Positions 25,606 to 34,138 of a stretch of DNA of 64,000 nt are shown in pieces. Under the pieces are notes generated by a model. The model was not told where the DNA came from. It did no database searches and saw only the letters and a list, made by a program, of their open reading frames with translations. The translations under genes and the position numbers were made by a program. Every line of letters starts with the position of its first letter. The first letter of the stretch is position 1. The DNA is from Algoriphagus aestuariicola (GTDB taxonomy: Bacteria; Bacteroidota; Bacteroidia; Cytophagales; Cyclobacteriaceae): contig NZ_JAFKCW010000002.1 in NCBI RefSeq assembly GCF_017254835.1, forward strand, positions 248,001 to 312,000. Direction: 5' to 3'.

Positions 25606-26084
25606 TCGTTGTTTTTAAGGGCCAGTTGCTTCCTTAACTCTTCGATTTCTCCTTCATATTTCTTCAGCTGCTTCTCCAGTTCGTATTCTCTCAACAAATC
25701 ATTCGGCTGCTCCTCAACCAATTTCGGCAAATCACGGATCAGTGCAAAGGCGGTGGCAAGACTCACCAGAGCGGTCAGCAGCCTGAGCAGAGCGCTCAGC
25801 CTATAGCCCGGCCACCAAAACATAACGGCATCGATCAGGTGCGTACTGCCGCAAAGAATGATAAATGCGCCAAAAAGCCAAAACACGGGCAAGAAGGGAA
25901 TATTCCTACGCTTTTGGATGAAGAAAATGATAATGGCTGGAATCACGAAATAAGCCAGCCATATCGCAACATCACTCAAGACGTAAAGCCACCCGTGAAA
26001 TTCGGACCATGTGCCACAAAACCAACGGGGAGGCCAATCATTGGCCTCAAAGAGTCTCGAAATAAAGTCATATACCTGTTCCAT
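25602..26084 (-). CDS. Stand-alone ethylene-receptor (ETR1)-like membrane domain
   Basis: About 160 residues from the ATG at 26082-26084. Three membrane helices match the ETR1 sensor domain: SDVAIWLAYFVIPAIIIFF aligns with ETR1 Asp25-Tyr32-Pro36, and FGAFIILCGSTHLIDA with ETR1 Cys65-His69, the copper ligands for ethylene. The spacing of all five residues is identical to ETR1 (here Asp38, Tyr45, Pro49, Cys78, His82). A coiled coil (LREYELEKQLKKYEGEIEEL) ends the protein; there is no GAF or kinase domain. The histidine kinase gene follows with an ATGA overlap. An upstream in-frame ATG at 26225 has a good GGAAGG ribosome site, but the family N-terminus (LFEANDWPPRW) favours 26084. Confidence 0.85.
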   Translation of the reverse strand: MEQVYDFISRLFEANDWPPRWFCGTWSEFHGWLYVLSDVAIWLAYFVIPAIIIFFIQKRRNIPFLPVFWLFGAFIILCGSTHLIDAVMFWWPGYRLSALLRLLTALVSLATAFALIRDLPKLVEEQPNDLLREYELEKQLKKYEGEIEELRKQLALKNNE

Positions 26085-26342
26085 AGCCAAGGGTTTGATT
26101 GTCGTGCAGTTTCTCTGGGACTGGGTCTTTTGGAAAATTAGGAACTGCTTTTCGCGGTCCCAGCGTATATTCCAGCCTTCAAAATCAGTTGGTGTCGTCA
26201 AACAAAGCGACACGAAAGGTTTCATAAATCATACCTTCCTTCAATTCCATCCGTTCGGGCCAAAATTTGGAATTCGGCAGGCGTGCAGCGGTGGACAGGA
26301 GGCAGAAATTCGGCTTTCAAGAACAAAAAAATCAACTTGACA

Positions 26343-26368
26343 AAAAATACCCTGTACAGGGTATTTTT
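26343..26368. promoter_or_regulatory. Perfect 26-bp palindrome
   Basis: A perfect inverted repeat centred between 26355 and 26356, with core TACCCTGTACAGGGTA and five A/T pairs on each side. It lies 118 bp upstream of the longest ETR-like frame and about 450 bp upstream of SusC-1. It could be an operator or a short terminator hairpin; no gene converges on it, which favours an operator. Confidence 0.6.
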
Positions 26369-26819
26369 AAACTCAATAAGATAGACTTAGAGATGGTCAA
26401 GTTGGTTTTTAGCGTTTTTTGGGAGAAGAAATTTTTAAAGTAAACCACTTCCGAAATAAAGGCGAAGCATGATGCCATTGAATCCAGTTTGAACCGCGAG
26501 CGTGTTCCTTCCTCCATTTTCCGTTAACCTGGCCTCCCACTTGGTGTTAAAAAGAGAAAATAAGCGGCGTCTGTCAACTAGAGCCGAGCAACGAACGCTT
26601 TTTTCGAGGTACAAAATGAGGCTGATTTTACCCAGACTGGCGAGAGCCTAGACGGTTTTTCCACCCCTTCGGAGCATCCCTTCTTTTTACTCAGAAGAAA
26701 AAACCGATCATCCCTTGGCTTCTAGCCACAATTGCCCGAACTCTAAATCTACAGGAACAATAGTTGGTCTACCTAATAAGCCACAACACACGGACTGTTT
26801 TGGATAGACCCTACCAGCT
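26369..26819. other. Upstream region of SusC pair 1
   Basis: No gene and no clear TAnnTTTG box with a paired TTTG element were found in this 450-bp stretch. Confidence 0.4.
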
Positions 26820-29800
26820 ATGAAGAAAATTTCAGCTTTACTCCTTTTGGCCAGCGCACTTTTGGGGTTGACCGCCGAAGCGCAAGCCGGAGATTACCCG
26901 CTCAGCCCTGTCCAAGACACGGTGCCACAGCGGGACACCGTCCCCCCCTCCTCGCCAGCCCAAGAGCGCACGGTGACGGGCACAATCAGTGATTTGGATG
27001 GAACCGGCCTTCCAGGAGCTACCGTCCAGATCAAAGGAACCGACTTAGGAGTAGTTTCGGATGATTCGGGGAATTACAGCATAGAGATACCAGCAGACCA
27101 AGGAAGTGTTGTGCTGGTATTTTCATTTCTGGGCTTTCAAAGCAAAGAAATTACGCTGGGCAGCCAAACTGCCATCGATGTTTCGCTATCCACAGACGAG
27201 CAGGATTTGGAAGAGGTGGTGGTAATAGGCTACGGATCTGCCCGCAGGACAGATCTAACCGGCTCAGTCGCACAGGTGAACTCCGAAGAGCTGAATGCGT
27301 TTCCCACCACCAACGTCATTCAGTCCCTCAACGGGAGGGCTCCCGGCGTTCAGGTAATCCAAAACAACGGGGCACCCGGCGGAGGTGTATCGATCCGAAT
27401 CCGTGGTTCAAACTCCATCCAAGGTGACAATGACCCACTCTACGTGATCGACGGATTTCCCTTTTCGGGCAATCCGACCAACCTCAACAACTCCGACATT
27501 GCCAGCATAGAAATCCTCAAGGATGCCTCGGCAACGGCGATCTACGGCTCTCGAGGGGCTAATGGCGTGGTCCTCATCACCACCAAAAGCGGTCGGGGAG
27601 CAGGAACCTTGGTTGAGTTTGACGCGGCCTACAGCATCCAGACACTTCGGAACAAACTCGAGCTGATGAATGGAGGCCAGTATGCACAACTGATGAACAT
27701 CCAAGCGGAAAACGATGGGTTGGAGCCCTATTTCAGCGACTCCGAAGTTAATGGATTTGGAGAGGGGACAGACTGGCAGGACTTGGTCTTCGAACAGGCA
27801 CCGATCAGGAATACTTCCCTGAGTATCTCCAGCGGTGGGGAAAATACCCAATTTCTGATCGGTGGTAGCGCTTTCCAACAGGACGGGATCATCAAAGACT
27901 CTGACTACGACCGTTACTCCATACGATCCACGATCAACCATAAGATCAGCGACAAGTTCAAGGTGGACTTCAATTCGACCCTCAGCAAACTTATCACATC
28001 TCGTCGCGACAGTGAGGGCGGCGCTAGAGGAGCCAGCATGATCGGTGCGGCGCTAGTCGCCTCTCCCCTTTCCGAACCTTATATGGCAAACGGTTCTATC
28101 AACAACCTGGCTGACGATTTCCCCTTTGTATCCCCTGACATTGTCAACCCACTCTACTTTATCAACGAGCAGTCGACTGTCATCACCGCAAACGTCATAT
28201 TGGCCAACGCGGCCATTAGCTATAATCCCCTACCCGAGCTTACCATTAAAGTCTCCGGCGGGATAGAAAACCGCGACGACCGCACAGACTCCTACCGTAG
28301 CCGAAACTTTCTCAACAGCAACGGCGCTGCAAGTGTAAGCAGCGGCCAATATGTGAGCCGACTGAACGAAAATACGATCACCTATGCCGACGTATTCAAT
28401 GAAAAGCACGAGCTGAATGTGCTGGCTGGCTTTACCTATCAGGATTTTACCACCAAATACCTCGCAGGAAGCGGTGCCGGATTTCTCAGCGACCTTTACG
28501 AAACGGACAATCTGGGCGCGGCCGAGACTCCGGGTATCCCGACGTCTGGCTACGCCAATTCCGTCTTGCTTTCCTACCTCGGCCGGGTCAACTACGGCTT
28601 TTCCAACCGCTACCTGGCGACCTTTTCCTTCCGCGCAGATGGATCGTCGAGATACAGTGAAGGAAACAAATGGGGCTATTTCCCGTCTGGTGCGCTGGCT
28701 TGGAAGGTTTCCGAGGAGAATTTCATGAAAGATCAGGAAGTCGTATCCACCCTGAAGCTCAGGATGAGCTGGGGAAAGACCGGCTCCCAGGCTATAGATC
28801 CCTATGCAACACTCAATCGGCTTTTTCCGGGCTATACCGTATTTGGAGATGACTTGTTCAATTTTCTCGCTCCGGGATCAACACTCCCAGGAGACCTTAA
28901 GTGGGAGACGACCGAACAGCTTGACCTCGGTTTGGATCTGGGATTATGGGGTGACCGAGTAGTGTTGGGTGCGGACTACTATCTCAAAACCACCGATGAT
29001 CTCCTAAGCACGGTAAGGCTGCCAAGCTCTTTCGGCTACACCACCACCATCGCCAACGTGGGCTCCATCGAAAACCGAGGAGTCGAACTCAGCCTATTTG
29101 GCCAAATCTTCTCCTCCGACTTCCGCTGGAGCCTGGACGGAAACATTTCCTTCAACCGAAACAAGGTACTCAGTCTGAATGGGGGCGAGCCTATACTGAC
29201 GAACTTCATCAACGTGGTCACGGTAGCAGACAACTTCTCGATTATGGAGGAAGGACGACCGCTGGGACAATTTTGGGGATATCGGGAAGATGGCTACACC
29301 GAGACGGGAGCGATCCGCTACGAAGACCTAAACAACGATGGACAAATCAACGAGGATGACAAAACCCATATAGGGAATCCCAATCCCGATTTCTATTTCG
29401 GATTCAACTCCAACATGGGCTACAAAGGCTTCCAACTGGAGATTTTTTTTCAGGGAAGCAAAGGCAACGACATCATGAATGTGAGTGCGATCTCCTCTAC
29501 GATGGACTACGGTCAGGGTCTCAACATGCCACAGGAAGTCCTGCTGGACCATTGGACACCACAAAACACCGATGCCAAATACCCTCGGATCAGCAGAAGT
29601 TCGACCACGCGCGTCTCGGATCGATTCGTCGAGGATGGCTCCTACCTGAGGATGAAAAACATCCTTTTAGCCTACACTTTCCCGCTTAAAAATTCTGGGG
29701 GCAAGTTTCTAAAAAGCTTACGGATATACGCCAGCGGGCAAAATCTTCTGACCTTCACCAAATACTCCTGGTGGGATCCCGAGGTCAACAGCAAAGGCGC

Positions 29801-29879
29801 GGACAACAGCATGGGAATAGACCACTTCGGCTATCCGATCCCCAAATCCTACACCATCGGTCTCAATGCCACTTTTTAA
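26820..29879 (+). CDS. SusC/RagA-family TonB-linked outer-membrane transporter (pair 1)
   Basis: 1019 residues. A signal peptide (1-23, ending EAQA) is followed by an unusual Pro/Thr-rich linker with a repeated DTVP motif (residues 30-48), the carboxypeptidase-like domain (51-125), the TonB plug beginning LEEVVVIGYGSARRTDLTGS (130-149), and a beta-barrel ending in the aromatic terminal strand SYTIGLNATF. There is no STN domain, so it should not signal to an anti-sigma factor. The SusD partner starts 19 bp downstream. No glycoside hydrolase, peptidase or regulator is adjacent, so the substrate is unknown. Confidence 0.95.
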   Translation: MKKISALLLLASALLGLTAEAQAGDYPLSPVQDTVPQRDTVPPSSPAQERTVTGTISDLDGTGLPGATVQIKGTDLGVVSDDSGNYSIEIPADQGSVVLVFSFLGFQSKEITLGSQTAIDVSLSTDEQDLEEVVVIGYGSARRTDLTGSVAQVNSEELNAFPTTNVIQSLNGRAPGVQVIQNNGAPGGGVSIRIRGSNSIQGDNDPLYVIDGFPFSGNPTNLNNSDIASIEILKDASATAIYGSRGANGVVLITTKSGRGAGTLVEFDAAYSIQTLRNKLELMNGGQYAQLMNIQAENDGLEPYFSDSEVNGFGEGTDWQDLVFEQAPIRNTSLSISSGGENTQFLIGGSAFQQDGIIKDSDYDRYSIRSTINHKISDKFKVDFNSTLSKLITSRRDSEGGARGASMIGAALVASPLSEPYMANGSINNLADDFPFVSPDIVNPLYFINEQSTVITANVILANAAISYNPLPELTIKVSGGIENRDDRTDSYRSRNFLNSNGAASVSSGQYVSRLNENTITYADVFNEKHELNVLAGFTYQDFTTKYLAGSGAGFLSDLYETDNLGAAETPGIPTSGYANSVLLSYLGRVNYGFSNRYLATFSFRADGSSRYSEGNKWGYFPSGALAWKVSEENFMKDQEVVSTLKLRMSWGKTGSQAIDPYATLNRLFPGYTVFGDDLFNFLAPGSTLPGDLKWETTEQLDLGLDLGLWGDRVVLGADYYLKTTDDLLSTVRLPSSFGYTTTIANVGSIENRGVELSLFGQIFSSDFRWSLDGNISFNRNKVLSLNGGEPILTNFINVVTVADNFSIMEEGRPLGQFWGYREDGYTETGAIRYEDLNNDGQINEDDKTHIGNPNPDFYFGFNSNMGYKGFQLEIFFQGSKGNDIMNVSAISSTMDYGQGLNMPQEVLLDHWTPQNTDAKYPRISRSSTTRVSDRFVEDGSYLRMKNILLAYTFPLKNSGGKFLKSLRIYASGQNLLTFTKYSWWDPEVNSKGADNSMGIDHFGYPIPKSYTIGLNATF

Positions 29880-29898
29880 TCCCTAAAACGACCCTACC

Positions 29899-31359
29899 AT
29901 GAAATCTTCAACAAACCAAAAAATTGCAAAGCGACTCCTGTTCGTGGGAGGCATTGCCACCGCTGCGCTGTCCATTTCCTGCGAAAGCCTCCTGGAGGAA
30001 GAACCCAAAACCATCGTCTCAGAAAATTTCTACCAAAGCAAATCGGACTTTGAGGCGGCAACAAACGCAATTTACTTCCCCCTGCGCATGGTCAGATCGG
30101 AGCAGATCGCCGTGCTCAGCGCCCATACGGACTGGGGCTATGGCCGTGGCAGCCGTGCCCAATACAACGACTTCGAAGGATTCAATCCGACCAATATCAA
30201 TGCCGCAGCGGCTCGGTGGAACAGCTTCTACCAAGGCATCCGCAATGCGAACCTCGTCATACAAAAAGCCCCGCTTAGCGAGGAATTGACCGAGGAAGAA
30301 CGGGAGCTATTCTTGGCCGAGGCAAAATTTTTGCGGGCACTGACCTACTTTGACCTGGTGAGAAACTGGGGCGGGGTGCCCCTGCGCACAGACAAGAACA
30401 TCGATGAAAAAGATGTGCCGAAGAGCAGTCCCGAAGAGGTCTATGAACTGATATTGAAAGATCTGGTCGAGGCGGAAATGTACCTCCCCCCCGCTACCGA
30501 TGAGCCTGGCCGTCCTACTGAGTGGGCTGTCAAAACTTTGCTGGCCGACGTTTACCTTCATTTGGAAGACTATGAAATGGCCAAGACCAAAGCCCAAGAG
30601 GTCATGGCCGCAGAAGAGTTTCAGTTGGTACCCATCCGCTCGGTCGACGATATCCGGCAGAAAATCTTCGGAGCGACGCTGATCACCTCTAGCGAGGAAA
30701 TTTTCGCATTCAAGTATGCCCGCCAAAGCGGCCAAGGAAACGGACTTCCTTGGATACTCAACCATCCAAGTACTGGACTCTACAATTTTGGCGGAGCCTA
30801 TGCACATTACAGTGATGCGACCAACCCATTCTACAGGGAATGGCAAGAAGGTGACCTCCGCAAGGCGCTTTGGGAAATGGTGGACTTTGGCCTGGGCGAT
30901 TCCACACTGGTCAACGGAAAATTTTCGGAAACCCAAGCCCCAGACAATAGCGGCGCCGGCAATGATATCCCGGTGTATCGCTATCCTGAACTGCTGCTTA
31001 TCTTCGCCGAAGCGTCCGCTCGTTTGGATGGGCTTACCGAGCCCAGCCTAGAGGCCCTCAATCAGGTGCGTAGGCGTGCTTTTGGGCTTGACCCCAATGC
31101 GGAGTCGGAGTTGGATTTCGTCATGGCTGACTTGACTGTTGAAGGTTTTTTGGATCTCGTTCTCCAAGAAAAAGCCTATGAGACACAGTTTGAGGGGAAG
31201 CGATGGATGGATCTGAAGAGGACTGGCCGGGCTGCAGAATTTGTATTGAAGAACAAGGGGATCACGATTTCCGAAAAACACTACCTCTGGCCCATCCCTG
31301 TTGAAGAACTGAATTTCAACGAAGCCATGGATCCTAGCGATCAGAATCCGGGGTACTGA
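29899..31359 (+). CDS. SusD/RagB-family surface lipoprotein (pair 1)
   Basis: 486 residues, lipobox ISC with Cys28 and acidic residues after it (ESLLEEEP), so probably surface-exposed. The SusD family features are the TPR-like helices with ARWNSFYQGIRNANLVI, the FLRALTYFDLVRNWGGVPL stretch, and the C-terminal LQEKAYETQFEGKRWMDLKR. It forms the lid of the SusC transporter encoded just upstream and binds the same unknown ligand. A weak GC hairpin (31430-31454) may end the operon. Confidence 0.93.
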   Translation: MKSSTNQKIAKRLLFVGGIATAALSISCESLLEEEPKTIVSENFYQSKSDFEAATNAIYFPLRMVRSEQIAVLSAHTDWGYGRGSRAQYNDFEGFNPTNINAAAARWNSFYQGIRNANLVIQKAPLSEELTEEERELFLAEAKFLRALTYFDLVRNWGGVPLRTDKNIDEKDVPKSSPEEVYELILKDLVEAEMYLPPATDEPGRPTEWAVKTLLADVYLHLEDYEMAKTKAQEVMAAEEFQLVPIRSVDDIRQKIFGATLITSSEEIFAFKYARQSGQGNGLPWILNHPSTGLYNFGGAYAHYSDATNPFYREWQEGDLRKALWEMVDFGLGDSTLVNGKFSETQAPDNSGAGNDIPVYRYPELLLIFAEASARLDGLTEPSLEALNQVRRRAFGLDPNAESELDFVMADLTVEGFLDLVLQEKAYETQFEGKRWMDLKRTGRAAEFVLKNKGITISEKHYLWPIPVEELNFNEAMDPSDQNPGY

Positions 31360-31550
31360 ACGATAGGCTTGCTTGAATTGACTAGAGCGGAATCTACTTG
31401 CTACTACTTGAATTCCATGAGAAGATGGGGCGGACCACATCCGGGCGAGTCCGCTTTGAGTAGACACAGTCCATTTCTTGGCCAGTCTACAAACCGGCGC
31501 ACAGGAGTATTTACTAGGCAAATTATCCTAAAATGAACCTTGTGCTTTCA

Positions 31551-31967
31551 TTAAATGGTCGAAGCTGTCAAGCCCATCCCCGCAGAGTTCAGCGGAGGAC
31601 ATAGGTTGTTTCCAATTTGGCCAAACATCCCATAATCGCGGTCATCGATATGCAGCTCGCATTCCTCCACACAACGGCAAACGCTTTCGATACAGGATTT
31701 CAAGTTTGGGTGTTCGTGGCTTTTCATTACCTCCAACAGGGATAGGCAGGCATGCCGTACGGCATGAATCAGCAAACCGCGTATTTCGGAACGTGAAGAC
31801 TCGAGGGCATCGAGGCAGGCTTTGCAGGCCTCCCCGCATTCCCGCAACTTGGATCGCAGCAAAGATGCTGGGGCTTCGGCGGGCAACATTATCAAGGCAC
31901 GGTCGCATTCGCGGCCGCAGGCCAAGAGTGCCATTGTCAGGTTACTTCTCATCATACTTAGAATCAT
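31551..31967 (-). CDS. Cysteine-rich four-helix protein, possibly metal (copper) binding
   Basis: 138 residues with eleven cysteines, at 17, 21, 44, 48, 51, 74, 92, 97, 99, 103 and 123, most spaced one helical turn apart (ACGRECDRA, ECGEACKACLDAL, SCIESVCRCVEECEL). The pattern resembles the DUF326/Csp copper-storage four-helix bundles, where inward Cys bind Cu(I). No signal peptide is seen. The Csp assignment is an inference. It precedes SusD-1 in a convergent arrangement and is about 30 bp downstream of the CinA-like gene on the same strand, perhaps one operon. Confidence 0.65.
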   Translation of the reverse strand: MILSMMRSNLTMALLACGRECDRALIMLPAEAPASLLRSKLRECGEACKACLDALESSRSEIRGLLIHAVRHACLSLLEVMKSHEHPNLKSCIESVCRCVEECELHIDDRDYGMFGQIGNNLCPPLNSAGMGLTASTI

Positions 31968-31997
31968 TGGTAGTTGGGTTTAGGTTGACTATATGCT

Positions 31998-32576
31998 TCA
32001 TCTAAGATTATATCCGGTCTTGGATGGGTTGCTTCCCTCGTCAGGCTCGTAATGATTTCTGCCCATAGTTGCCAAGACGGCCGCGCAGGTCTTGATCAGT
32101 TGGGTGCAAAAATCCTTTTGGACATCCGCTTGGGAAGACCTGTGGCTGACCAAAAAACATCGATGTACAATACAGCCTGAAAGGTAGAGGCTTCCGAAGG
32201 CATATTTACTGAAAACACCCATGTCCGGAGCTATGGTGGCGTAACCCGTAATTCCCAAGCCCAATTCCGCCCCGAATAAGCTACAGACCTTTTCTGCCAG
32301 GAGATCCGAGATGGCGGATGCTACACCGTTCACCGGCCTGCTGAGCTCCAATGGGATGTCGAGCAACTTCTCCTTAGACTCGCAGGTATAGGCGGTTATG
32401 CCGCCCAGAAAAAAAAGTCCCGCTTCAGGCATGTTGCTCATCCAGGCTTGGACCAAGCCGGAAGTTACGCTCTCTGCTACTGCAATTTTCAGGTTCCGTT
32501 CAACGCAAAAACGCTGTATCCGGAGTAGTTCGTCCATCGGCGGATTGGCGGAATGGGATTTATGATTCGTGGCCAT
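31998..32576 (-). CDS. CinA C-terminal domain (PncC-like) protein
   Basis: 192 residues corresponding to the CinA C-terminal domain, which in PncC hydrolyses nicotinamide mononucleotide to nicotinate mononucleotide. IAVAESVTSGLVQAW matches the AESxTGG motif (Ser36, but TSG in place of TGG), GGITAYTCESKEKLLDIP matches the Y-NEAK-LG segment with Lys68, and ELGLGITGYAT the second conserved turn. The Ser-Lys pair of the family is therefore kept. The C-terminal 30 residues are unusual and hydrophilic. ATG start at 32574-32576. Enzymatic activity is likely but not proven. Confidence 0.82.
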   Translation of the reverse strand: MATNHKSHSANPPMDELLRIQRFCVERNLKIAVAESVTSGLVQAWMSNMPEAGLFFLGGITAYTCESKEKLLDIPLELSRPVNGVASAISDLLAEKVCSLFGAELGLGITGYATIAPDMGVFSKYAFGSLYLSGCIVHRCFLVSHRSSQADVQKDFCTQLIKTCAAVLATMGRNHYEPDEGSNPSKTGYNLR

Positions 32577-32804
32577 ATAGTCTGAAAAAGGCTATTTCCA
32601 TACCATCCTGACCAAAGCATGTTTGCTGCAGGAAAACAGCTGCCCTAGGCATCCAAAAAGATGCCGGGCACCAGCTAGCCATTTTGATGTCCCAGCCGAG
32701 TCCCAATCAGCTGTGGAATGGCAGCGGCAATATGTGGACACAGCGACACGGGGAGCACAACGGCTGTATATCCAGCGGCTTCCGGCCCAAGGTGTCAACG
32801 CCTC

Positions 32805-33213
32805 GTGTTTATAATCAACAAGTCCTTACCTATCCAAGTCCGCGTCGTTGTTGATCAATCGAAAGCGCTGAGGATATGGAGCGAGATTCTTTCTATCACC
32901 TTTGGATCTTTGCCTGGAGACTATCGATGGGGTCGACGCATTAAGGCTTCTACAAGTTGATACGCAGCGTCGCCCAGACTATATCTTTCTCGATTTAAAT
33001 ATGCCACGCATGTGCGGCAAAACCTTTCTTAAAGAAGTAAAAAAGGATTTTTCTTTGAAGGACATTCCCATCTTCGTTTTTTCTACCTCATCCGATCCCC
33101 AGGACAAGGATGATTCGCTCCGACTGGGAGCCGTATCATTTTTTATCAAGCCTTGTTGCTTTGAGGAACTTCGCCAGAAAATAACCTCGGCGTTCAGCCT
33201 GATTCCTTCCTAA
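32805..33213 (+). pseudogene. Response-regulator receiver gene with a frameshift
   Basis: The 3' part (from about 32902) encodes most of a receiver domain: DGVDALRLLQ, phosphoacceptor Asp in DYIFLDLNMPRM, STSSDP and FFIKPCCF. The missing first strand is found in another frame just upstream (VRVVVDQSKALRIWSEILSI, possible GTG start at 32805). One extra base in the TTT at 32898-32900 would explain the shift. The first acidic pair is VDQ rather than DD, so even the repaired protein is atypical. A sequencing error cannot be excluded. Confidence 0.6.
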
Positions 33214-33367
33214 TAGCCATACGCACATATACAATTTGCAGTGCCCTGATTTTTTTTAGCGTCTAGATCCTATCCCAGCACCCATTTTCTTCTTAGAAAT
33301 ACGAAGCTCATATCGCGACTGGAACAAAACTTGAAACCCCCTTGCCAGTACGCTCAATCCACACATT

Positions 33368-34138
33368 ATGAGATCCATCTGGAACGGCTCAATCAGCTTT
33401 GGCCTAGTCAACATTCCCGTAAAAATGTATTCAGCTACCGAATCGAGGACGCTGGATTTGGACATGCTCGACGGCAGCGACCACGCCAGAATCCGCTATC
33501 AGCGGATCAATGAAAACACGGGGAAGGAAGTGGAATGGAAGGATATTGTGAAGGGTTATAAAAAAGGGGAAAAATACGTCATCCTGGAAGACAGCGACTT
33601 TGAGATGGCAAACGTCAAGAAAAGCAGCACCCTCGACATCGAGACCTTTGTAGAGGCAGAGGAAGTACCGGACATGCTTTTTAAAAAACCCTACTATCTG
33701 GAGCCTCAAAAAGAGGGTGGAAAATCATACAATTTACTGCGTGACAGCCTCAACAAGGCAAAAAAGCTTGGTGTTGCCACATTCGTGATGAGACAACGGG
33801 AGAACCTCGCCCTGATAGGAGTCTACGAAAACGTATTGGTAGTCCATGTCATCCGTTTCGCCGAGCAGATCCGCGATCCTTCGGAGGTTCGTCTTCCCTC
33901 AGGAAAGGTATCCAAAAAAGAACTTGACATGGCTAAATCGCTGATAGACCAATACACCGCAAAATTTGACATTGAGGCTTATCGGGATACCTACAATGAA
34001 CAGCTCATGAAGGTCATCGAATCCAAAGCCAAGGGGAAAAAGGCTGTGGTCAAAAAACTCAAAACCCAGCCTACGGCTGATAGCGATCTTCTGGCCCAGC
34101 TCAAGGCAAGTCTGAAAAAACGGAAAAAAGCATCTTGA
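33368..34138 (+). CDS. ku: Bacterial Ku protein (NHEJ end binding)
   Basis: 256 residues, the normal size of bacterial Ku. The canonical start MRSIWNGSISFGLVNIPVKMY is present, followed by the beta-barrel core (YQRINENTGKEVEW, KKPYYLEPQK, ARGV-like VATFVMRQRENLALI) and a basic C-terminus (KAKGKKAVVKK). Homodimeric Ku threads onto broken DNA ends and recruits LigD, whose gene overlaps by one base. ATG at 33368. Confidence 0.96.
   Translation: MRSIWNGSISFGLVNIPVKMYSATESRTLDLDMLDGSDHARIRYQRINENTGKEVEWKDIVKGYKKGEKYVILEDSDFEMANVKKSSTLDIETFVEAEEVPDMLFKKPYYLEPQKEGGKSYNLLRDSLNKAKKLGVATFVMRQRENLALIGVYENVLVVHVIRFAEQIRDPSEVRLPSGKVSKKELDMAKSLIDQYTAKFDIEAYRDTYNEQLMKVIESKAKGKKAVVKKLKTQPTADSDLLAQLKASLKKRKKAS

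Noticed and set aside
26332-26517. Minus-strand frame of 61 codons across the 26-bp palindrome
   Set aside because: Short, low-complexity, and explained by the palindrome and its AT-rich flank.
30307-30936. Minus-strand frame of 209 codons
   Set aside because: Antisense to SusD-1, without family features.
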